This document shows positions 1 to 9,491 of a DNA stretch of 64,000 bases, one piece after another. Source of the stretch: Atlantibacter subterraneus (GTDB lineage Bacteria; Pseudomonadota; Gammaproteobacteria; Enterobacterales; Enterobacteriaceae); assembly GCF_007570865.1 (NCBI RefSeq), contig NZ_VLPS01000007.1:1-64000 (forward strand), written 5' to 3'. Position numbers and translations under genes: made by a program. The notes beneath the pieces are model-generated. The model was not told the DNA's origin and did not search any database. It worked only from the letters and a program-made list of their open reading frames with translations. Within the stretch, counting starts at the first letter, position 1. Each line of letters begins with the position of its first letter.

Positions 1-1130
1 GAGAAAAACGCCGCATTGCCCGAACCCATCAGCGCAGAAATAGAGAAGGTGATTAGCGTCATCAGCAGAATGATCGACGCTGCGCTGAGCCCAAACTCGC
101 TGGACATATTCAGCAGCGCATCCACCGCGCCGGTGGCTTTTAGCCCGGCGGAGAACACTTCACCGGCGATAATCAACGTAACCACGGTGGCAAACACGCT
201 GCCCATGCTGTCGAATACCCGCTGTAAACCGGCCATCACGTCGCGCGCGTTACGATGACGTAAGTACTCACAAAACAGACTGATAAAGACGCTAATCAGA
301 ACCGCCGTATCCAGCGTAATGCGCAGCTGACTAAACGCCAGGCTACTGCACAACAGCATCAGCACCAGTGGCAGCATCGGCAGGAACATATAAAAAATCG
401 GCGCTTGCGGGCCTTCATTTTCATTCAGCGTCACATCTGACTGTGGTGCGGTTTCTTCCCGCTGGCGCTTATCAAAAAAGCGCTGCACCACAATGTGCAA
501 CACGGCGATAAACAGCACCACCGGGACTACCACCGGCAACTGGTCGCGCACAAAATATTCCACTACTTCTACGCCTGCGGTTTTAGCGGCCAGCACCGAG
601 TTACCGGAGCCGGGGCCAAATTCCACGGCGCAGGTGCTGGCGATCACCGCTGCAACAGCGGCTCGGCTACAGCCCAGGCGCGTCAATAATGGGTAAAGCG
701 TCGCCATAAGCAACAGGCCCAGCCCGGTTGCGCTGCTGATAAACAGCGATAAAAACTGGCCGAGGATCAAGGCCAGCCCCAGCAGCAGATAGGGCGAGTT
801 GAGTTTTTGTAGCGGGCGAGAGGTGAGACGCACCAGTACCTGGCTGGCACCGATGGCAGACATATACACTGCGAACCCGCCAATCAGCATGATTTGCAGT
901 CCCAGCCCGCCAAGGCGTACGCTCAGGGTATCGCGAATAAACTCAAACGCATCAAAGGCGCTGACCCCGGTAGTTTTCTTCACCAGCCCGCTGATATCCG
1001 ACATGTTGAAAATCTGGGCGATAAACAGCAGCGCCAGGCCGGTTAACAGCAACACCGCCTGAGGATTATATTTTTTAAGGATCAGCCGACCGGCAAAAAT
1101 CACGGCGATAAGTGCTATCAGTAATGACAT
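1..1130 (-). CDS. DcuC-family C4-dicarboxylate transporter, 3' end outside the window
   Basis: Reading leftward from the ATG at 1130 gives about 376 codons of a hydrophobic protein that runs off the window. It resembles anaerobic C4-dicarboxylate carrier DcuC: N-terminal helices, a conserved LNSPYLLLGLALI stretch, SSATGLGLLLMATLYPLLT, and near the edge LMGSGNAAFFS matching the DcuC TGSGNAPFY region. It is an inner-membrane carrier. It starts 10 nt after the iadA stop with a GAGGG Shine-Dalgarno sequence, so it is probably cotranscribed with iadA and may import acidic substrates related to aspartyl peptides. Family is well supported; the substrate is inferred. Confidence 0.85.
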   Translation of the reverse strand, partial: MSLLIALIAVIFAGRLILKKYNPQAVLLLTGLALLFIAQIFNMSDISGLVKKTTGVSAFDAFEFIRDTLSVRLGGLGLQIMLIGGFAVYMSAIGASQVLVRLTSRPLQKLNSPYLLLGLALILGQFLSLFISSATGLGLLLMATLYPLLTRLGCSRAAVAAVIASTCAVEFGPGSGNSVLAAKTAGVEVVEYFVRDQLPVVVPVVLFIAVLHIVVQRFFDKRQREETAPQSDVTLNENEGPQAPIFYMFLPMLPLVLMLLCSSLAFSQLRITLDTAVLISVFISLFCEYLRHRNARDVMAGLQRVFDSMGSVFATVVTLIIAGEVFSAGLKATGAVDALLNMSSEFGLSAASIILLMTLITFSISALMGSGNAAFF

Positions 1131-1140
1131 GGCCTGGCCC

Positions 1141-2274
1141 TCATTCAAAATTGCCGCGTACCAGACACTCGCCGGACGCGAACATAAGCTGTCCGGCGGC
1201 GTAAGTCTGATGAAGCGTCAGATCATCGTTCAGTACGCAGAGATCGGCGCGCTCGCCCACGGCGATGCGTCCGCCGCTAATGCTTAAAGAGTTGGCCACG
1301 TTCGACGTTAGCATCGCCAGCGCCTGCTCTACCGGAATACCAGCGTCAACAAGCCGCGGCAAGAGTTGAATATTGCCGTCGACCGGCGCAGCGGAAAGGC
1401 CCTCCACCACGCCGTTGGCGTTGAAGCGCGGCACGCTGCCGTTGCCATCGGAACTGATGGTGATGCAGTTCGGCGCGACGCCGGATTCCAGCGCATGAAC
1501 AATCGCCTCTTCCTGCGGCGCATAGCGGCTGCCGCCTGACGTGACGTCGATCATGCCGCCGCGCCGGGCGAAAGCGATCGCCTGCTCAAACAGCGGTGCG
1601 GTGCGGGCCACGTGGGTCGGCGAGAGATGGTGAATGGGTAATCCGGCATCGCATAGTGCATTCAGCGCGTCAAAGCCTTCAGGTAATCCGCCGAGATGAA
1701 TATGCAGCAGGCCTTTTTTCCCTGCCAGCAACGCCGCGACGCGAATATCACTCACCAGCCGCAGCAATTCCTGCACCGTTGGGAAAGAGCCGCGATGATC
1801 GGCAAGGGCGATTTTGACGCCGAGAATGGCAGGAATAAATGCAATATCGTCCCGCACATTGCCGGTGATAGTGCGGGTAGGCAACTCATAGGAGCCGGTA
1901 TGCATAAATGCCCGGATCCCTTCCAGATTGAGCGCCTGCATTTTGGCATACAGATCTTTCGGTGAACGCGAAATGCCATCGGTGCCCAGCACGCCTACCA
2001 CGGTGGTAATGCCTGCGGAAATCAGGCGAGTGAGACTGCACGCTGGCGTTCTGCTGGCAAACCCCGCCTCGCCACCACCGCCGGTCAAATGGACGTGCTG
2101 ATCGATAAAGCCGGGAACCAGCCATTTTCCTTTACAGTCGTGCGTGGCCACAGGGAAAGGGAGCGTGGGGCAGGTATCGCTAATACTGACAATCTTATCG
2201 CCGTACAGTAAGACGGACTGTCTACCCAAATCCTTTGGTGCAAAAACCCTGGCATTGGTCAGTAACGTAAACAT
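1141..2274 (-). CDS. iadA: Isoaspartyl dipeptidase
   Basis: 377 aa amidohydrolase-superfamily enzyme (E. coli IadA about 390 aa) that hydrolyses beta-aspartyl (isoAsp) dipeptides formed from damaged proteins; cytoplasmic. Binuclear metal ligands are recognisable: HVH at residues 60-62, a candidate carboxylated lysine K154 in LGVKIALADH, H193 in HIHLGG, a histidine near 221, and D276 in ISSDGNGS. The H60-K154 and K154-H193 spacings equal those of E. coli IadA. It is first gene of a two-gene unit with the DcuC-like carrier and divergent from a LysR gene, as iadA is beside yjiE (hypT) in E. coli, but the locus here is upstream of secG. Confidence 0.93.
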   Translation of the reverse strand: MFTLLTNARVFAPKDLGRQSVLLYGDKIVSISDTCPTLPFPVATHDCKGKWLVPGFIDQHVHLTGGGGEAGFASRTPACSLTRLISAGITTVVGVLGTDGISRSPKDLYAKMQALNLEGIRAFMHTGSYELPTRTITGNVRDDIAFIPAILGVKIALADHRGSFPTVQELLRLVSDIRVAALLAGKKGLLHIHLGGLPEGFDALNALCDAGLPIHHLSPTHVARTAPLFEQAIAFARRGGMIDVTSGGSRYAPQEEAIVHALESGVAPNCITISSDGNGSVPRFNANGVVEGLSAAPVDGNIQLLPRLVDAGIPVEQALAMLTSNVANSLSISGGRIAVGERADLCVLNDDLTLHQTYAAGQLMFASGECLVRGNFE

Positions 2275-2358
2275 ATCAAGCCTGCTATGTGTGTAAGAAA
2301 GGGGAGGTAAAGCGTGGCGGCTTATAAAGGGGGTAAATGAAATCGGTGCCGCTGCACT

Positions 2359-2380
2359 AAAAGGTAAAGTTTTACTTTTT
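2359..2380. promoter_or_regulatory. A/T-rich dyad in the iadA-LysR divergent region
   Basis: AAAAGG-TAAAGTTTTA-CTTTTT is an imperfect palindrome (9 of 11 positions pair; core GTAAA/TTTAC) in the 166-nt region between divergent iadA and the LysR gene. Position and symmetry suit an operator for the adjacent LysR regulator. No consensus is known to me, so this is inference. Confidence 0.35.
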
Positions 2381-2440
2381 GTGTGGCTATTGCGGATTTA
2401 GTATCGGGTGATACCGAAACGGCATAGCAGGGCGAAACAC

Positions 2441-3343
2441 ATGGACAGTAAATGGCTGGAAGATTTCTTAAGCCTGAGTCGGCACGGCAACTTTTCACTT
2501 GCCGCCCGTGAGCGGTGTGTTACCCAACCGGCATTCAGCCGCCGGGTTAAGGCGCTGGAAGAGACGCTGGGCGCGCCGCTGTTTGACAGAACCACCACGC
2601 CCGTAACGCTCACGCGCTACGGCGAGCGCTTTGAGCCTTATGCCCGGCAAGTAGTTTCTGCGCTGAAGGAGGCGCAGCACGAGTTATCCTGTATGCTGCC
2701 GCAGACCGATAACACTATTGTGATGGTGAGCCTGCATACCCTGTCGATTAATGTGCTGCCAGACATGATTAATTACCTGCATCGTACCTATCCTGAAGCC
2801 CGCTTTACGGTGAATGCCTGTATGCAGGGTATCGATAATCACTTTAACGCCTTGCTGAATCGCCAGATCGATTTGCTGATCACTTACGATTTACTGCAGG
2901 CCCAGCCCTCGCTGGAAACGGCAGAACAGCTGAAGCGCACGGTCTGGCGCTACGAACGTTTTATTCCGGTGATGGCCGCGCATTTGATGCCGCTGGTTGA
3001 CGATGAGCACAGCCCTATACCCTGGCTGCGCTACAGTGATTACACGTTTGTACAGCAAATTATCGCCCCCGCTGAAAAGCAGGTTGCCGCCCGGCTTAAG
3101 CCAGTTTTTGAAAGCGGATTAAGCGAAAGCATTCGCGAAATGGTGCTGCGTGGGATGGGGCTGGCGTGGCTACCGGAATCCACCATTGCGGAACAGCTGG
3201 CCAGCGGCGAACTGGTGCAACTCTGGCCGGACAATGCCTCCCGGCAGCGCGAAATCGCGATTGTGATTTGGTGCCAGCGCCAGGAGAATCGCCCAATTCT
3301 TAGCCTGTGTTGGGAGAAATTGTCCCGAAAGTCACATGGTTGA
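2441..3343 (+). CDS. LysR-family regulator (HypT/YjiE-like) of the iadA cassette
   Basis: 300 aa. An N-terminal winged helix-turn-helix (residues about 5-62: WLEDFLSLSRHGNFS, then CVTQPAFSRRVKALE) is followed by a LysR substrate-binding domain. The WLEDFL and QPAFSRR motifs and the pairing with iadA recall E. coli YjiE/HypT (hypochlorite-responsive), but the effector domain differs, so I do not assign hypT. Likely controls the divergent iadA-carrier unit. The ATG at 2441 has an AGGG about 9 nt upstream; a GTG at 2408 in frame would add 11 residues, giving the N-terminal length of HypT, and cannot be excluded. Confidence 0.88.
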   Translation: MDSKWLEDFLSLSRHGNFSLAARERCVTQPAFSRRVKALEETLGAPLFDRTTTPVTLTRYGERFEPYARQVVSALKEAQHELSCMLPQTDNTIVMVSLHTLSINVLPDMINYLHRTYPEARFTVNACMQGIDNHFNALLNRQIDLLITYDLLQAQPSLETAEQLKRTVWRYERFIPVMAAHLMPLVDDEHSPIPWLRYSDYTFVQQIIAPAEKQVAARLKPVFESGLSESIREMVLRGMGLAWLPESTIAEQLASGELVQLWPDNASRQREIAIVIWCQRQENRPILSLCWEKLSRKSHG

Positions 3344-3362
3344 TGTTTTTTTCTGCAAACGC

Positions 3363-3400
3363 GCCAGGATGGTGAAAATGGTCTTGCGCGCCACCCTGGC
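3363..3400 (+). terminator. Possible hairpin after the LysR gene
   Basis: GCCAGGATGG pairs with CCACCCTGGC (one G:T or mismatch position) across an 18-nt loop, 20 nt after the LysR stop and 100 nt before secG. There is no proper T-run, so termination is doubtful. Confidence 0.3.
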
Positions 3401-3504
3401 TTTGGTTAGTATTCACACCCGCTTCAGTGGGGAATGACAAACGCCTCCCACTTTACTTGGTGAAGCAATTGGTATGCGGTTAACCCGCAAGGAACAGGTT
3501 GATT

Positions 3505-3837
3505 ATGTACGAAGCTCTTTTAGTAGTTTTCCTTATTGTAGCCATTGGCCTGGTAGGTCTGATCATGCTGCAACAAGGTAAAGGCGCTGATATGGGAGCC
3601 TCCTTTGGAGCAGGCGCTTCCGCCACGCTGTTTGGTTCAAGTGGTTCTGGTAACTTCATGACCCGCATGACGGCTATTCTGGCGACGCTGTTCTTCATCA
3701 TCAGCCTGGCTCTGGGTAATATCAATAGCAACAAAACCAATAAAGGAAGCGAGTGGGATAACCTGAACGCACCAGCTCAGACTGAGAAAGTTCAGGACGC
3801 AGCGCCGGCTAAACCGACCAGCGATATCCCGCAGTAA
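3505..3837 (+). CDS. secG: Protein-export translocase subunit SecG
   Basis: 110 aa, exactly the E. coli length. Two transmembrane helices (about 3-22 and 52-72) flank a conserved cytoplasmic loop with LQQGKGADMGASFGAG; the tail is polar. SecG joins SecY and SecE in the inner-membrane channel and assists SecA-driven export. The ATG at 3505 (MYEALLVVF) matches the family start; a TTG two codons upstream is ignored. As in E. coli it precedes tRNA-Leu(GAG), but the upstream neighbour is the iadA-linked LysR gene rather than glmM. Confidence 0.98.
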   Translation: MYEALLVVFLIVAIGLVGLIMLQQGKGADMGASFGAGASATLFGSSGSGNFMTRMTAILATLFFIISLALGNINSNKTNKGSEWDNLNAPAQTEKVQDAAPAKPTSDIPQ

Positions 3838-3881
3838 GTTGTCAGCTTCAGTACGGTTATCGACGAAGCCGTACACAAAGT

Positions 3882-3968
3882 GCCGAGGTGGTGGAATTGG
3901 TAGACACGCTACCTTGAGGTGGTAGTGCCCGATTGGGCTTACGGGTTCAAGTCCCGTCCTCGGTACCA
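3882..3968 (+). tRNA. leuU: tRNA-Leu (anticodon GAG)
   Basis: 87-nt class II tRNA: acceptor GCCGAGG pairs with CCTCGGT, long variable arm TGCCCGATTGGGCTTAC, T-loop GGTTCAAGTCC, encoded CCA at 3966-3968. Anticodon GAG at 3916-3918 in the loop CTTGAGGT. Position 3' of secG is that of E. coli leuU, and it probably shares the secG transcript. Confidence 0.97.
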
Positions 3969-3982
3969 AATCTAAGCAAAAC

Positions 3983-4011
3983 TTGCATTTTAGACGTTTT
4001 AGGCGTAGTAT
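3983..4011 (+). promoter_or_regulatory. Sigma-70 promoter of metY and the rimP-nusA-infB operon
   Basis: -35 TTGCAT (3983-3988), 17-nt spacer, -10 TAGTAT (4006-4011). It ends 16 nt before the tRNA-fMet 5' end, matching the position of the E. coli metY promoter that drives the nusA operon. Confidence 0.75.
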
Positions 4012-4027
4012 TTGCCACGTTTTCGGA

Positions 4028-4103
<76 letters not shown>

Positions 4104-4104
<1 letters not shown>

Positions 4105-4125
4105 CTTTCCCTGAAAGTTTTTTTT
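4104..4125 (+). terminator. Weak terminator after tRNA-fMet
   Basis: ACTTTC pairs with GAAAGT (loop CCT), followed by eight T. The short A/T-rich 6-bp stem should be leaky, which suits read-through into rimP-nusA. Confidence 0.7.
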
Positions 4126-4235
4126 CAAATAGACTGTGAATAGCGGTTGACGCTTTACACTATGAAATTTGAAAGAAAATTCTCTCGGAAGTGTCCGGGT
4201 CGCGCAAGCGGCTTACAGGGTTCAGTTATTAAAAG

Positions 4236-4257
4236 CCCCGATTTATCGGGGTTTTTT
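4236..4257 (+). terminator. Intrinsic terminator/attenuator in the rimP leader
   Basis: CCCCGAT pairs with ATCGGGG (2-nt TT loop) followed by TTTTTT, 54 nt before rimP. It probably attenuates read-through from metY into the nusA operon, which is autoregulated in E. coli. Confidence 0.8.
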
Positions 4258-4279
4258 GTTATCTGAGTTAATAATAACT

Positions 4280-4299
4280 GGGCTTTATGCCCTTTTTTT
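4280..4299 (+). terminator. Second short hairpin with T-run before rimP
   Basis: GGGC pairs with GCCC across TTTAT, then seven T, ending 11 nt before the rimP start. The 4-bp stem is weak; in tandem with the stronger hairpin at 4236 it may be part of the leader control. Confidence 0.4.
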
Positions 4300-4310
4300 A
4301 TGTCTTGGGG

Positions 4311-4769
4311 GTGGGCTTGTCCACATTAGAGCAAAAATTAACAGAGATGATTACAGCGCCGGTTGAAGCACTGGGCTATGAACTTGTCGGCATCGAGTTT
4401 CTTCGTGGTCGCACATCGACGCTGCGCATCTATATTGATAGTGAAGATGGCATCAATGTTGACGATTGTGCTGATGTTAGCCACCAGGTGAGTGCTGTAC
4501 TCGACGTCGAAGATCCGATCACTGTGGCATATAACCTGGAAGTGTCCTCGCCAGGTCTCGACCGTCCGCTGTTCTCCGCTGAGCATTACACGCGTTTTCT
4601 CGGTGAAGAAGTCACGGTAGTGCTGCGTATGGCGGTTCAGAACCGCCGTAAATGGCAGGGTGTCATCAAAGCCGTTGAAGGCGAAATGATCACCGTAACG
4701 GTTGAGGGCAAAGACGAAGTGTTCGCGCTGAGCAACATTCAGAAAGCGAATCTGGTTCCCCATTTTTAA
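4311..4769 (+). CDS. rimP: Ribosome maturation factor RimP
   Basis: 152 aa, nearly identical to E. coli RimP (YhbC): [27 protein letters not shown], the SSPGLDRPL motif and a C-terminal SH3-like domain ending KANLVPHF. It binds free 30S subunits and helps assemble the S12/S9 region. The GTG at 4311 gives VGLSTLEQ, matching the family start; the weak TTGGGG upstream abuts it. First protein gene of the operon; 26 nt separate it from nusA. Confidence 0.97.
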   Translation: MGLSTLEQKLTEMITAPVEALGYELVGIEFLRGRTSTLRIYIDSEDGINVDDCADVSHQVSAVLDVEDPITVAYNLEVSSPGLDRPLFSAEHYTRFLGEEVTVVLRMAVQNRRKWQGVIKAVEGEMITVTVEGKDEVFALSNIQKANLVPHF

Positions 4770-4795
4770 CAGTCTGGATTGAGGCGAAGCCCAGG

Positions 4796-6283
4796 ATGAA
4801 CAAAGAAATTTTGGCTGTTGTTGAAGCTGTTTCTAACGAAAAAGCGGTTCCGCGCGAGAAGATTTTCGAAGCGCTGGAAAGTGCCCTGGCCACGGCAACC
4901 AAGAAAAAATACGAACAAGAGATCGACGTGCGTGTCAGCATCGATCGTAAAAGCGGTGATTTTGATACCTTCCGTCGCTGGATGGTGGTGGAAGAAGTCA
5001 CTCAGCCGACCCGTGAAATCACATTAGAAGCGGCGCAGTACGAAGATCCGAACTTCAACGTCGGCGACTATGTAGAAGATCAGATTGAATCGGTCACTTT
5101 TGACCGTATCACCACCCAGACCGCGAAGCAGGTTATCGTACAAAAAGTGCGTGAAGCCGAGCGCGCGATGGTGGTCGATCAGTTCCGCGAGCACGAAGGC
5201 GATATCATTACCGGCGTGGTGAAGAAAGTGAACCGCGACAACATCAGCCTCGATCTGGGAAGCAACGCTGAAGCCGTTATTCTCCGTGAAGACATGCTGC
5301 CGCGTGAAAACTTCCGTCCGGGCGACCGCATTCGCGGCGTGCTGTACTCTGTACGCCCTGAAGCGCGCGGCGCGCAGCTGTTCGTGACCCGTTCCAAACC
5401 GGAAATGCTGATCGAACTGTTCCGCATCGAAGTGCCGGAAATTGGCGAAGAAGTCATTGAAATTAAAGCAGCCGCTCGCGATCCAGGTTCCCGTGCCAAA
5501 ATCGCGGTGAAAACCAACGATAAGCGTATCGACCCGGTTGGCGCTTGTGTTGGGATGCGTGGCGCGCGCGTTCAGGCGGTGTCTACCGAACTGGGCGGCG
5601 AGCGTATCGACATCGTTCTGTGGGACGATAACCCGGCGCAGTTCGTGATCAACGCCATGGCACCAGCCGATGTGGCGTCTATCGTGGTGGATGAAGATAA
5701 ACACACCATGGATATCGCCGTTGAGGCTGGCAACCTGGCGCAGGCGATCGGTCGTAACGGCCAGAACGTGCGTCTTGCTTCGCAGTTAAGCGGTTGGGAA
5801 CTCAACGTGATGACCGTTGAAGACCTGCAAGCGAAGCATCAGGCCGAAGCGCATGCGGCGATTGATACCTTCACCAAACATCTTGATATTGATGAAGATT
5901 TCGCCACGATTCTGGTTGAAGAAGGTTTCTCGACTCTTGAGGAACTGGCTTACGTGCCAATGAAAGAGCTGCTTGAAATCGACGGGCTGGATGAAGCGAC
6001 CGTTGAAGCATTGCGCGAACGTGCCAAAAACGCACTCACGACGCTGGCGTTGGCTCAGGAAGAAAGCCTCGGCGACAAGAAGCCGAGTGAAGATCTGTTA
6101 GCCCTTGAAGGCATGGATCGCGCTCTTGCCTGGAAGCTGGCTGCTCGTGGGGTTTGTACGCTGGAAGACCTCGCCGAACAAGGCGTTGATGACCTTTCAG
6201 ATATTGAAGAGTTGACGGATGAGAAAGCCGGTGAGCTGATCATGGCCGCGCGTAATATCTGTTGGTTTGGTGACGAAGCGTAA
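4796..6283 (+). CDS. nusA: Transcription termination/antitermination factor NusA
   Basis: 495 aa, the E. coli length. Domains in order: RNA-polymerase-binding N-terminal domain (1 to about 125), S1 domain (about 135-200, [16 protein letters not shown]), two KH domains ([14 protein letters not shown] and [12 protein letters not shown]), and two acidic repeats (about 364-415 and 440-490), the second of which contacts the alpha-CTD in E. coli. It modulates pausing, hairpin termination and lambda N/rrn antitermination. Between rimP and infB, 24 nt before infB. Confidence 0.98.
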   Translation: MNKEILAVVEAVSNEKAVPREKIFEALESALATATKKKYEQEIDVRVSIDRKSGDFDTFRRWMVVEEVTQPTREITLEAAQYEDPNFNVGDYVEDQIESVTFDRITTQTAKQVIVQKVREAERAMVVDQFREHEGDIITGVVKKVNRDNISLDLGSNAEAVILREDMLPRENFRPGDRIRGVLYSVRPEARGAQLFVTRSKPEMLIELFRIEVPEIGEEVIEIKAAARDPGSRAKIAVKTNDKRIDPVGACVGMRGARVQAVSTELGGERIDIVLWDDNPAQFVINAMAPADVASIVVDEDKHTMDIAVEAGNLAQAIGRNGQNVRLASQLSGWELNVMTVEDLQAKHQAEAHAAIDTFTKHLDIDEDFATILVEEGFSTLEELAYVPMKELLEIDGLDEATVEALRERAKNALTTLALAQEESLGDKKPSEDLLALEGMDRALAWKLAARGVCTLEDLAEQGVDDLSDIEELTDEKAGELIMAARNICWFGDEA

Positions 6284-6307
6284 TAAACTGTAGCAGGAAG
6301 GAACAGC

Positions 6308-9022
6308 ATGACTGATGTAACCGTAAAAGCGCTGGCCGCAGAGATTCAGACCTCGGTGGACCGCCTGGTACAGCAATTCGCTGATGCAGGGATCCCCAAG
6401 TCCGCTGAAGACTCTGTGACGGCACAAGAGAAACAAACTTTACTGGCGCACCTGAACCGTGAACATGGTTCGGCACCGGATAAGTTGACATTACAGCGCA
6501 AAACGCGCAGTACTTTAAGCATTCAAGGTACCGGTGGTAAGAGCAAATCGGTACAGATCGAAGTCCGCAAGAAACGCACCTTTGTAAAACGTGATCCGGC
6601 TGAGGCAGAACGCCTCGCCGCGGAAGAGCAAGCGCAGCGTGAAGCGGAAGAGCAGGCCCAACGTGAAGCAGAGGAAGCTGCAAAGCGCGAGGCTCAGGAA
6701 AAAGCGAAGCGTGAAGCGCAAGAGAAAGCCAAACGCGACGCAGACGAAAAGGCTAAACGTGAGCTTGCAGACCAGGCTAAACGCGAAGCTGCGGAAAATA
6801 GTAAAGTGAGCAATCAACAAACTGACGAAGCAACCAAGGCCGCTCAGGCTGAAAAAGCCCGCCGTGAAGCAGAAGCCAATGAGCTGAAGCGTAAGGCTGA
6901 AGAAGAAGCGCGTCGTAAACTCGAAGAAAACGCTCGCCGTGTCGCTGAAGAAGCACGCCGTATGGCTGAAGAAAACGCTGCGGGCTGGACCAGCACTGAA
7001 ACCGTAGAAGAAGACAAGAGTGATTACCACGTCACCACGTCTCAGCACGCTCGTCAGGCTGAAGATGACAGCGATCGCGAAGTAGAAGGCGGCCGTGGCC
7101 GTGGGCGTAACACGCCTAAAGTTGCCCGTCAGAAAAAAGGCAACAAACACGCCGAATCTAAAGCCGATCGTGAAGAAGCCCGTGCGGCTGTTCGTGGCGG
7201 AAAAGGCGGAAGACAGCGTAAAGGCAGCGCACTGCAGCAGGGCTTTAATAAGCCAGCTCAGGCCGTTAACCGCGACGTTGTGATCGGTGAAACCATCACC
7301 GTTGGCGAACTGGCTAACAAGATGGCGGTGAAAGGCTCTCAGGTTATCAAAGCGATGATGAAACTGGGCGCAATGGCCACCATCAACCAGGTCATCGACC
7401 AGGAAACCGCACAGCTGGTTGCCGAAGAGATGGGCCACAAAGTTATCCTGCGTCGTGAAAACGAGCTGGAAGAAGCGGTAATGAGCGACCGTGATACGGG
7501 TGCCGCAGCCGAAGCGCGCGCGCCGGTCGTGACCATCATGGGTCACGTTGACCACGGTAAAACCTCGCTGCTCGACTATATTCGTTCAACCAAAGTGGCC
7601 TCCGGCGAAGCGGGTGGTATTACCCAGCACATCGGTGCTTACCACGTGGAAACCGACAATGGCATGATCACCTTCCTGGATACCCCGGGCCACGCCGCGT
7701 TTACCGCGATGCGTGCACGTGGTGCTCAGGCAACGGATATCGTGGTTCTGGTTGTGGCGGCTGACGACGGCGTGATGCCGCAGACTATCGAAGCTATCCA
7801 GCACGCGAAAGCGGCGCAGGTGCCGGTGGTGGTTGCCGTGAACAAAATCGATAAGCCAGAAGCCGATCCGGATCGCGTGAAGAACGAACTGTCCCAGTAC
7901 GGTATCATGCCGGAAGAGTGGGGCGGCGAGAGCCAGTTCATTCACGTATCCGCGAAAGCCGGTACCGGTATTGACGACCTGCTGGATGCCATCCTGCTGC
8001 AGGCTGAAGTTCTCGAACTGAAAGCCGTCCGCAAAGGTATGGCAAGCGGCGTGGTTATCGAATCCTTCCTGGACAAAGGCCGTGGCCCGGTTGCCACCGT
8101 TCTGGTTCGCGAAGGTACGCTGAACAAAGGCGATATCGTGCTGTGCGGCTTCGAATATGGCCGTGTGCGTGCGATGCGTGACGAACTGGGTCGCGAAGTG
8201 ACCGAAGCGGGTCCGTCTATCCCGGTTGAGATCCTCGGCCTGTCCGGTGTTCCGGCTGCGGGTGATGAAGTGACCGTGGTACGTGACGAGAAGAAAGCGC
8301 GTGAAGTGGCTCTGTATCGTCAGGGTAAATTCCGTGAAGTGAAACTGGCTCGCCAGCAGAAATCTAAACTGGAAAACATGTTCGCCAACATGACCGAAGG
8401 CGAAGTGTCCGAAGTGAACATCGTGCTGAAAGCCGACGTTCAGGGTTCTGTGGAAGCCATCTCCGACTCGCTGCTGAAACTCTCCACCGACGAAGTGAAG
8501 GTGAAGATTGTCGGCTCCGGCGTGGGTGGTATCACCGAGACCGATGCGACGCTGGCTACCGCGTCCAACGCGATTCTGGTTGGCTTCAACGTGCGTGCCG
8601 ATGCCTCTGCCCGCCGCGTTATCGAAGCGGAAAGCCTGGATCTGCGCTACTACTCCGTCATCTATCATCTGATTGATGAAGTGAAAGCGGCGATGAGCGG
8701 CATGCTGTCTCCGGAACTGAAACAGCAGATCATCGGTCTGGCTGAAGTACGTGATGTGTTTAAATCACCGAAATTCGGTGCGATCGCGGGCTGTATGGTT
8801 ACCGAAGGCACGATTAAACGTCACAACCCAATCCGCGTACTGCGCGACAACGTGGTTATCTATGAAGGCGAGCTGGAATCCCTGCGCCGCTTCAAAGATG
8901 ACGTTAACGAAGTCCGTAACGGCATGGAATGTGGTATCGGCGTGAAGAACTACAACGACGTTCGCGTTGGCGATATGATCGAAGTGTTCGAAGTCATTGA
9001 GATTAAACGTACCATCGCTTAA
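6308..9022 (+). CDS. infB: Translation initiation factor IF-2
   Basis: 904 aa (K-12 890 aa). IF2N domain (1-50), a long charged Ala/Glu/Lys/Arg helix (about 100-230), a linker, then the GTPase: G1 GHVDHGKTS (about 411), G3 DTPGHAAF, G4 NKID, followed by the EF-Tu-like and fMet-tRNA-binding C domains. It delivers fMet-tRNA to the 30S P site. The internal GTG start of the IF2-2 isoform is kept at 6806-6808 (codon 167, KVSNQQ). The methionine that starts IF2-3 in K-12 a few codons later is an alanine here (DEATK). The extra length lies in the charged helix. Confidence 0.98.
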   Translation: MTDVTVKALAAEIQTSVDRLVQQFADAGIPKSAEDSVTAQEKQTLLAHLNREHGSAPDKLTLQRKTRSTLSIQGTGGKSKSVQIEVRKKRTFVKRDPAEAERLAAEEQAQREAEEQAQREAEEAAKREAQEKAKREAQEKAKRDADEKAKRELADQAKREAAENSKVSNQQTDEATKAAQAEKARREAEANELKRKAEEEARRKLEENARRVAEEARRMAEENAAGWTSTETVEEDKSDYHVTTSQHARQAEDDSDREVEGGRGRGRNTPKVARQKKGNKHAESKADREEARAAVRGGKGGRQRKGSALQQGFNKPAQAVNRDVVIGETITVGELANKMAVKGSQVIKAMMKLGAMATINQVIDQETAQLVAEEMGHKVILRRENELEEAVMSDRDTGAAAEARAPVVTIMGHVDHGKTSLLDYIRSTKVASGEAGGITQHIGAYHVETDNGMITFLDTPGHAAFTAMRARGAQATDIVVLVVAADDGVMPQTIEAIQHAKAAQVPVVVAVNKIDKPEADPDRVKNELSQYGIMPEEWGGESQFIHVSAKAGTGIDDLLDAILLQAEVLELKAVRKGMASGVVIESFLDKGRGPVATVLVREGTLNKGDIVLCGFEYGRVRAMRDELGREVTEAGPSIPVEILGLSGVPAAGDEVTVVRDEKKAREVALYRQGKFREVKLARQQKSKLENMFANMTEGEVSEVNIVLKADVQGSVEAISDSLLKLSTDEVKVKIVGSGVGGITETDATLATASNAILVGFNVRADASARRVIEAESLDLRYYSVIYHLIDEVKAAMSGMLSPELKQQIIGLAEVRDVFKSPKFGAIAGCMVTEGTIKRHNPIRVLRDNVVIYEGELESLRRFKDDVNEVRNGMECGIGVKNYNDVRVGDMIEVFEVIEIKRTIA

Positions 9023-9049
9023 TCGGGCTGATGTGACTGCTTAATTTTA

Positions 9050-9068
9050 GGGGGGCCGAGTGCCCCCC
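9050..9068 (+). other. G/C hairpin between infB and rbfA
   Basis: GGGGGGC pairs with GCCCCCC (loop CGAGT) in the 67-nt spacer, followed only by GATTTG. It resembles an RNA-stabilising or processing stem rather than a terminator, since rbfA follows directly. Confidence 0.5.
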
Positions 9069-9089
9069 GATTTGTCTGGAGATTTTACT

Positions 9090-9491
9090 ATGGCGAAAGA
9101 ATTTGGTCGCCCGCAGCGGGTGGCTCAGGAAATGCAAAAAGAAATTGCCATTATCCTGCAGCGCGAAATCAAAGACCCGCGTTTAGGTCTGATGACCACC
9201 GTATCCGGCGTGGAAATGTCCCGCGATCTGGCCTATGCGAAGGTGTTCGTCACGTTTTTGAACGATAAAGACGAAGACGCCATCAAAGCGGGCATTAAAG
9301 CGCTTCAGGAAGCGTCCGGTTTTATCCGTTCGCTGCTGGGTAAAGCAATGCGTCTGCGTATTGTGCCGGAATTAACCTTCTTCTATGACAACTCACTGGT
9401 AGAAGGGATGCGCATGTCGAACCTGGTGAGTAATGTCATCAAGGACGACGAAGCGCGCCGCGTCAACCCGGACGACAGCAAGGAGGACTGA
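9090..9491 (+). CDS. rbfA: 30S ribosome-binding factor RbfA
   Basis: 133 aa, the E. coli length; single KH-type fold ([42 protein letters not shown]). A cold-shock maturation factor for 16S rRNA that acts at the 5' end of the 30S subunit. ATG at 9090 ([10 protein letters not shown]) matches the family; a longer upstream reading is not supported. Its stop overlaps the truB start by 1 nt (TGATG), with the truB Shine-Dalgarno sequence AAGGAGGA inside the last codons. Confidence 0.98.
   Translation: MAKEFGRPQRVAQEMQKEIAIILQREIKDPRLGLMTTVSGVEMSRDLAYAKVFVTFLNDKDEDAIKAGIKALQEASGFIRSLLGKAMRLRIVPELTFFYDNSLVEGMRMSNLVSNVIKDDEARRVNPDDSKED

Noticed and set aside
6600-7000. Repeated GAAGCG/CGTGAAGC units in infB as a possible DNA repeat array
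   Set aside because: They encode the charged Ala/Glu/Lys/Arg helix of IF-2 found throughout enterics; not a separate element.
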